From NCBI GenBank assembly GCA_023230025.1, contig JALNYD010000084.1, positions 1-10,237 on the forward strand: DNA of 10,237 nucleotides. The letters are read 5' to 3'. The notes beneath the pieces were generated by a model. It had not been told where the DNA came from and searched no databases. It worked only from the letters and a program-made list of their open reading frames with translations. The position numbers and the translations under genes are program-made. Shown piece after piece: positions 5,936 through 10,237 of this stretch. Every line of letters begins with the position of its first letter. The stretch's first letter is position 1. The DNA comes from Candidatus Cloacimonadota bacterium (GTDB lineage Bacteria; Cloacimonadota; Cloacimonadia; Cloacimonadales; Cloacimonadaceae).

Positions 5936-8695
5936 ATGAAAAAGCTCTTATTGATGCTCTTTGCCCTATTATGCATAGGGTTTCTCACCGCCAAGGTGGA
6001 TCTGAATACGGCCACCCTCAATGAATTGATGCAGCTTCCAATCACGGAGGCGCAGGCGCGTGATATTTATGAATACCGGCTGTTTGTACATAGGTTCGAA
6101 AGCATATTTGATTTGAGAGATATCTCCTCAATCGATCAACGAACCATGAACAGCTTGAAACCACTGGTTGTAGTATCTTTGGTTACAGAAACCGATGAGA
6201 TTGCAGCTCGCAGGGAAGAGATTCGGGACCTCTTGGAACGCATGGATAGCAATGAAGGTGCCTCAGAAGGCATGGCGGATGTCTGGGAAGATTATTTAAT
6301 GACTCCCCAGAATGTGAACCGGATGCATTTTGATGACCTGATCAGCCTTCCCAATGTTTCTGCAATTGATGCAGTTGCTGTGCTCAGAAGGGTGGCCAGG
6401 GGCGATACCATTGCCGATACCAGGGATCTTCGCAACAGCCTGGGGCTTTCCTATTATGGGTATTCAAATCTCAGGAACTACGTTTACTACCGTGAATCTC
6501 CAGTACGCAACAAATTGATGGTGGATGCTCAGTTACAATACTATACCCGCTTCTTTGAAGAGGGGCAGTATGACATGCTCCATGAATCCTTTGTGCCCAA
6601 AACATACGGTAATTCATGGGTTTCCATTCCCCATGACAAGCGGATATCATATTGGGGATATTACAATCTGGATCAGATTGATCCTGACATGATGATCAAG
6701 CTGCGTATGCGTTATGGCAACAACTACAAGTTTGGGTTGATGAACTATTCAGCCAAAGCTCATCAGGGTTGGCAGGATATGAACACGAAGGAATTCATCG
6801 AGGGCAGCAAGTATTATGCTGGCTATGAAAACACCAATCTTCCAATCTTGGACAACACCTCTCTGAAGCTATATCTGGGGCATTACCGGGCTACTTATGG
6901 TGAGGGTCTGGTAATGGAAAACACAGATTTCTACAGTGCCCGCAAGACCGGCTTTGGTTTTAGCAAAAGAATCATGGGCATCACACCCGATCTTTCCCGC
7001 ACTACTGAATATGCCCTCAAGGGTGCTGCCATTGAGATTGCCAATCCCAAGTTTGGAGCTTCCTTCTTCGTTTCTCAGGATGACAAGGACGCCCTGGCCT
7101 ATGTGAACCGCGATGGTTCCTATGTGATGCGGGATCGCTTTGGCAATGATGTATTCACGGATGAGAACGGCCAATACTTTATTCAAAACAATACCAGGTT
7201 TTACACCTATGAAGATGGCAGCCTGGTTCAAGGCGATAAGCGGAAGCTATTTACTTATATCAACCCAACTCTGGCATATGACAACGAGCGCTTGATTGAG
7301 GGCGAACAGTGGTTCAACAGTGTACTTAATCCCACACCTGCGCCTGGTCAAAGCTATGAAGCTTTTGCCATGCCATACATCAATCTGGCAAATCGCACTG
7401 ATGCTATGCGTGAAAAGTTGTGGGGCACTCACTTGCAGGTGAGTCCGATCATTGGCACCAAGCTGGGCTTTACCTCCTATACCGCTCTATATGACAATGC
7501 ACACCTGGTTGTCCCGGACTACAACAGCCTGATACCAACCCTGATTCGGGATTCATATTATTATACCAAACTGCAAAAGACCATGAATGCTGAGATCTCA
7601 AACCTGTATAGCACCCAAACCGATACTTACAGCCGGGATTATCGCCGCGTTTTGGGCTTTGATGCAGGTGTAGTATTGGGTAACACTTCCGTGCAGGGCG
7701 AGTATGCCGAGCTGACAGTAGATGGTGAAGACCACAAGCTTGGGGATGATCCCAAGGCCTATCTGATGAGTGCTCACACCCAGTTTGAGAATTTGTATTT
7801 TCTTACTTTGTTCCGCAATTACGATGTAAACTTTGATAACCCCTACAGCAGCAGCTTCTCTGAGCATGAACGCTATGATGATACTATCATTGAGAAAAAC
7901 ATCTATGCGCTTACCAATCCAAGCATCTCTGATCTATATCAGAATGGCAATCAGAGTCAGCCAGAGCGGGGTGTGTATTTCGAGACCAGATACAAGTTCA
8001 ACAATTACTTCACGATTGGCCGCAGTTATCTGGACATTTGGGAGCGCTTGACTGATGGACGCCGCAGCGCCAGATTCCAGAGCGAACTGGAGTTTCGTCC
8101 CCTCTATCAGTTAGGGATGCGTCTGCGCTACAAGAATCAGGTAAACCGCTATGATGACCTGGCCGAGCGTGGAGTATCCAAAACTAATGAATACACGATG
8201 GCGATCCGCACCTTCCTATCCAACCGGGATTTCCTGGAGCTGGAATATCGATACAACACAGTATTGAGCCCGCCCTATACATCCCTCACCAATCCTGCGG
8301 AACCTGGAAACAACTCAATGGCTGGCGCCATGACCCTGATGACAGGGGATTATATCGGGGTGAATTACACTCACAATTTCTCCCGCTCCCTCAAACTTCA
8401 GGGCTCCTTCATATATTGGTTTGGCCATGGGATATCGCATTGGGATTGGGAAGATATGGAGATCGACTTTATGGGTGAGAAGGGTGCCAAAGCCTGGATT
8501 GCTATCTCCAGTCGCATCTCAAACAACATGTACATGAACCTCAAGTTCCGCAATAAGACTTTCCAAGATAAAGAATTACGGATTCGCCAGAATAACGATC
8601 CCAATCACTCCGATCTGGCAGATCAGCTCACCTATTTCGATCGGGTGGAGCATAGTGAAAACACAATCAGACTATCCCTTGATTATCGCTTCTAA
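5936..8695 (+). CDS. Helix-hairpin-helix outer-membrane beta-barrel protein
   Basis: 919 residues. Signal peptide 1-19 (MKKLLLMLFALLCIGFLTA). Residues 20-80 form a ComEA-like helix-hairpin-helix unit (VDLNTATLNELMQLP, then YEYRLFVHRFESIFDLRDI). A second unit spans about 123-186 (NVNRMHFDDLISLPNVSAID, then DLRNSLGLSYYGYSNLRNYV). Both lack the Gly-x-Gly hairpin (PITEA and PNVSA instead), so DNA binding is doubtful. From about 192 to the end the chain is rich in aromatic and alternating residues, with LGHYRATYGEGLVMEN (314-329) and TTEYALKGAA (356-365). These resemble the GdYxxxfGqGL and rGaA signatures I know from Bacteroidota HhH proteins with large barrels. The last residues, RLSLDYRF, end in Phe, a usual outer-membrane barrel signal. 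The HhH units would sit in the periplasm. SD AAGGA is six bases upstream. It is the first gene of the plus operon, 12 bases before the next. Substrate and role are unknown. Confidence 0.88.
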   Translation: MKKLLLMLFALLCIGFLTAKVDLNTATLNELMQLPITEAQARDIYEYRLFVHRFESIFDLRDISSIDQRTMNSLKPLVVVSLVTETDEIAARREEIRDLLERMDSNEGASEGMADVWEDYLMTPQNVNRMHFDDLISLPNVSAIDAVAVLRRVARGDTIADTRDLRNSLGLSYYGYSNLRNYVYYRESPVRNKLMVDAQLQYYTRFFEEGQYDMLHESFVPKTYGNSWVSIPHDKRISYWGYYNLDQIDPDMMIKLRMRYGNNYKFGLMNYSAKAHQGWQDMNTKEFIEGSKYYAGYENTNLPILDNTSLKLYLGHYRATYGEGLVMENTDFYSARKTGFGFSKRIMGITPDLSRTTEYALKGAAIEIANPKFGASFFVSQDDKDALAYVNRDGSYVMRDRFGNDVFTDENGQYFIQNNTRFYTYEDGSLVQGDKRKLFTYINPTLAYDNERLIEGEQWFNSVLNPTPAPGQSYEAFAMPYINLANRTDAMREKLWGTHLQVSPIIGTKLGFTSYTALYDNAHLVVPDYNSLIPTLIRDSYYYTKLQKTMNAEISNLYSTQTDTYSRDYRRVLGFDAGVVLGNTSVQGEYAELTVDGEDHKLGDDPKAYLMSAHTQFENLYFLTLFRNYDVNFDNPYSSSFSEHERYDDTIIEKNIYALTNPSISDLYQNGNQSQPERGVYFETRYKFNNYFTIGRSYLDIWERLTDGRRSARFQSELEFRPLYQLGMRLRYKNQVNRYDDLAERGVSKTNEYTMAIRTFLSNRDFLELEYRYNTVLSPPYTSLTNPAEPGNNSMAGAMTLMTGDYIGVNYTHNFSRSLKLQGSFIYWFGHGISHWDWEDMEIDFMGEKGAKAWIAISSRISNNMYMNLKFRNKTFQDKELRIRQNNDPNHSDLADQLTYFDRVEHSENTIRLSLDYRF

Positions 8696-8707
8696 CGTGG
8701 AGGAAAC

Positions 8708-10138
8708 ATGTTATCAAATAAATCAATGATCATCCTAATCTTTGTGCTCCTGGCCTCAGCTCTGAGTGCTTTCAGCATCACCGATACCTATTTTGGCAAC
8801 CGTTATGGTTCGATGGATGCCCGTGCTTTCGCGATGGGAAGCTCTGGCGTGTACAACGATTTCCGGGTGGCCGGAATATCTGAGAATCCGGCAAACCTCA
8901 CTTTACTGAAGCAGTTTGTGGGATTACAGCTCAACACTGTGGTCAATCGTGCAGAAGATACCCGCATGGTTCCTCTCTATAACTCCTTTGACAACTACAT
9001 TGATGACGCTGTGTATGCCTCCAACATCAATGCTTATGTCAATTATGCCGGAGCCGGATTTGTGGCAAAACGCATGGGAAACATGGGCTTTGGCCTGGGT
9101 GCCTATCACCGCCCTTATACCAGCTTTGATGGAAAGTATCGGGAGGAAGTCCGCAACAATCGCAATACCGATAACGATGGCTATCCCGAGAAGATTGCTC
9201 AGAATGATATCGAAAACAGCGGCAACCTGTACAAAACCGGAATGGTCGTCAGTGCAGCCTATGCTTTGAGTGATTATGTGGATTTGAATCTTGGTTTTGA
9301 TTATGCCTTGATGGCGGCTGATATCAGCCAGGAGACTTCGATCAAATGGTCTCAGTGGTCACAGGATCAGGTTGGTGAAGATGTGGTCTTGCCAGAGTAC
9401 AGCAAGATTGCCGATTGGGAACTCTCCGGAGCGCAGATGAAGATTGGCACAGCCTTGCGGATTGGAACCCGTTTGGGCATCGCAGCCACCTATACTCCCA
9501 AAGCCACTCTTGATATCACCGGAACGGATTTTACCTATCGCGAAGCCTATCGCAACACCCCCATGGACAGCACTTTGGTGGTACTTGACGGCGAGCATGA
9601 TTTGCCCTCTGAATTGCGCATTGGTTTCTCTTATTTCCCCAGAAACATTACTCGTACTGTGTTCAATATGGATCTGGAGATGGTGAATTACAACGATGTG
9701 ATGGATGCCTTTGATCCGGTTTACAATATCTATGCCGGAGTGGAGCATCATATCTCCCATCGCATGCCATTGCGTCTGGGTTTCCAGGCTGTGAACAGCT
9801 ATTTCTATGATAGCGAACCCGGCACAGATGACGAGGGCAATAGCATTACCCTCATCAATACCAGGAAAGTCCTGACTCCCATGATTACTGCTGGTTCGGC
9901 TGTGGATCTGGGAAAGAACTTCACTCTGGATCTTGGCTTTGGCTATGCTTTCCGGGATTATGAAGCTCTGGATCTCTTTGGTGATGCTTATTACAATGAC
10001 AAGATTTACACCGGGTCAAACAGCTACGAGCTGTGGCCTACTTCATACATCAATCTCCAAAACCGTGGTTGGGATAATCCCGACAAGGTAAAAGAGAATT
10101 ACATCACCCTCAACGCCGGCCTCTCCTTTGGCTGGTAA
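8708..10138 (+). CDS. OmpP1/FadL/PorV-like outer-membrane barrel protein
   Basis: 476 residues. Signal peptide about 1-21 (MLSNKSMIILIFVLLASALSA). Residues 38-64 (ARAFAMGSSGVYNDFRVAGISENPANL) match the N-terminal pattern of FadL/PorV/PorQ-type barrels, where a small-residue-rich AMG segment is followed by an 'NPA' near the plug. The remainder is alternating hydrophobic and aromatic sequence ending in ITLNAGLSFGW, with a terminal aromatic residue as expected for an outer-membrane barrel. In Bacteroidota, PorV of this superfamily shuttles type IX cargo, while FadL/TodX members carry hydrophobic substrates. The sequence does not tell which applies, but sorting-domain cargo is encoded divergently nearby. 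SD GGAGG lies six bases before the ATG. The gene is 12 bases after the HhH-barrel gene and 16 bases before the next start, so the three genes are probably one transcript. Confidence 0.85.
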   Translation: MLSNKSMIILIFVLLASALSAFSITDTYFGNRYGSMDARAFAMGSSGVYNDFRVAGISENPANLTLLKQFVGLQLNTVVNRAEDTRMVPLYNSFDNYIDDAVYASNINAYVNYAGAGFVAKRMGNMGFGLGAYHRPYTSFDGKYREEVRNNRNTDNDGYPEKIAQNDIENSGNLYKTGMVVSAAYALSDYVDLNLGFDYALMAADISQETSIKWSQWSQDQVGEDVVLPEYSKIADWELSGAQMKIGTALRIGTRLGIAATYTPKATLDITGTDFTYREAYRNTPMDSTLVVLDGEHDLPSELRIGFSYFPRNITRTVFNMDLEMVNYNDVMDAFDPVYNIYAGVEHHISHRMPLRLGFQAVNSYFYDSEPGTDDEGNSITLINTRKVLTPMITAGSAVDLGKNFTLDLGFGYAFRDYEALDLFGDAYYNDKIYTGSNSYELWPTSYINLQNRGWDNPDKVKENYITLNAGLSFGW

Positions 10139-10154
10139 ACACTAAGGTATAACT

Positions 10155-10237
10155 ATGCATAAATACTTTGTTTTGGCTCTGCTGCTTGCAGCACTGAGTC
10201 TGGCTTTTGCCGAAGACCTCCGTCTGGACATAATGTG
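10155..10237 (+). CDS. Start of an exported protein (5' fragment, 27 residues visible)
   Basis: The ATG at 10155 begins MHKYFVLALLLAALSLAFA-EDLRLDIM, a classic signal peptide with an AFA-E cleavage site. An SD-like AAGG (10144-10147) lies seven bases upstream. The start is 16 bases after the PorV-like gene and in the same direction, so it should belong to the same operon. Too little of the mature protein is visible to assign a family; export is the only supported statement. Confidence 0.8.
   Translation, partial: MHKYFVLALLLAALSLAFAEDLRLDIM

Noticed and set aside
1..10237. Mobile element, CRISPR array, tRNA or rRNA
   Set aside because: No transposase or integrase motif, no regularly spaced repeats of CRISPR size, and no tRNA or rRNA signature seen on either strand.

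Overview
The window comes from a diderm bacterium and every gene I can support encodes an exported protein. The best guess for the host is Candidatus Cloacimonadota or a relative in the FCB assemblage. The clues are the YPNPFNP-type C-terminal sorting/FlgD-like domains, which are common in Cloacimonadota, Marinimicrobia and Bacteroidota-like lineages, together with moderate GC, strong AGGAGG ribosome sites and large outer-membrane barrels. This placement rests on recognition of sequence style and was not tested by a search.

Left part (1-1113): the 5' end of a minus-strand secreted-protein gene (start at 495) with a good SD and a plausible promoter at 608-635. Upstream of it lies about 420 bases without a credible gene, unusually rich in inverted repeats. 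The most striking is a 56-base imperfect palindrome at 935-990, in which GTNAC pentamers recur at mostly 11-base spacing, symmetric about one dyad.

Middle part (1058-5683): a two-gene minus-strand operon. The first gene encodes an 820-residue secreted protein with an adhesin-like (choice-of-anchor J/MAM-like) domain, a vWA domain with an intact metal site, two probable Ig-like domains and a C-terminal sorting domain. Ten bases later comes a 698-residue VIT-vWA protein whose vWA metal site is altered at three of its ligand positions. It ends in a DDP-repeat linker and a second sorting domain. A clear intrinsic terminator (1058-1090) closes the operon.

Right part (5684-10237): a 252-base divergent intergenic region, then a plus-strand operon. 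It encodes a 919-residue protein with two degenerate periplasmic helix-hairpin-helix domains on a predicted outer-membrane barrel, a 476-residue OmpP1/FadL/PorV-like barrel, and the start of a third exported protein that runs off the window.

Taken together, the locus looks like a cell-surface module: two surface or secreted vWA proteins carrying type IX-like sorting domains, divergent from outer-membrane barrel genes. A functional link between the two operons is an inference from position and from the known pairing of PorV-type barrels with type IX cargo. No RNA gene, CRISPR array, transposase or phage gene was seen.
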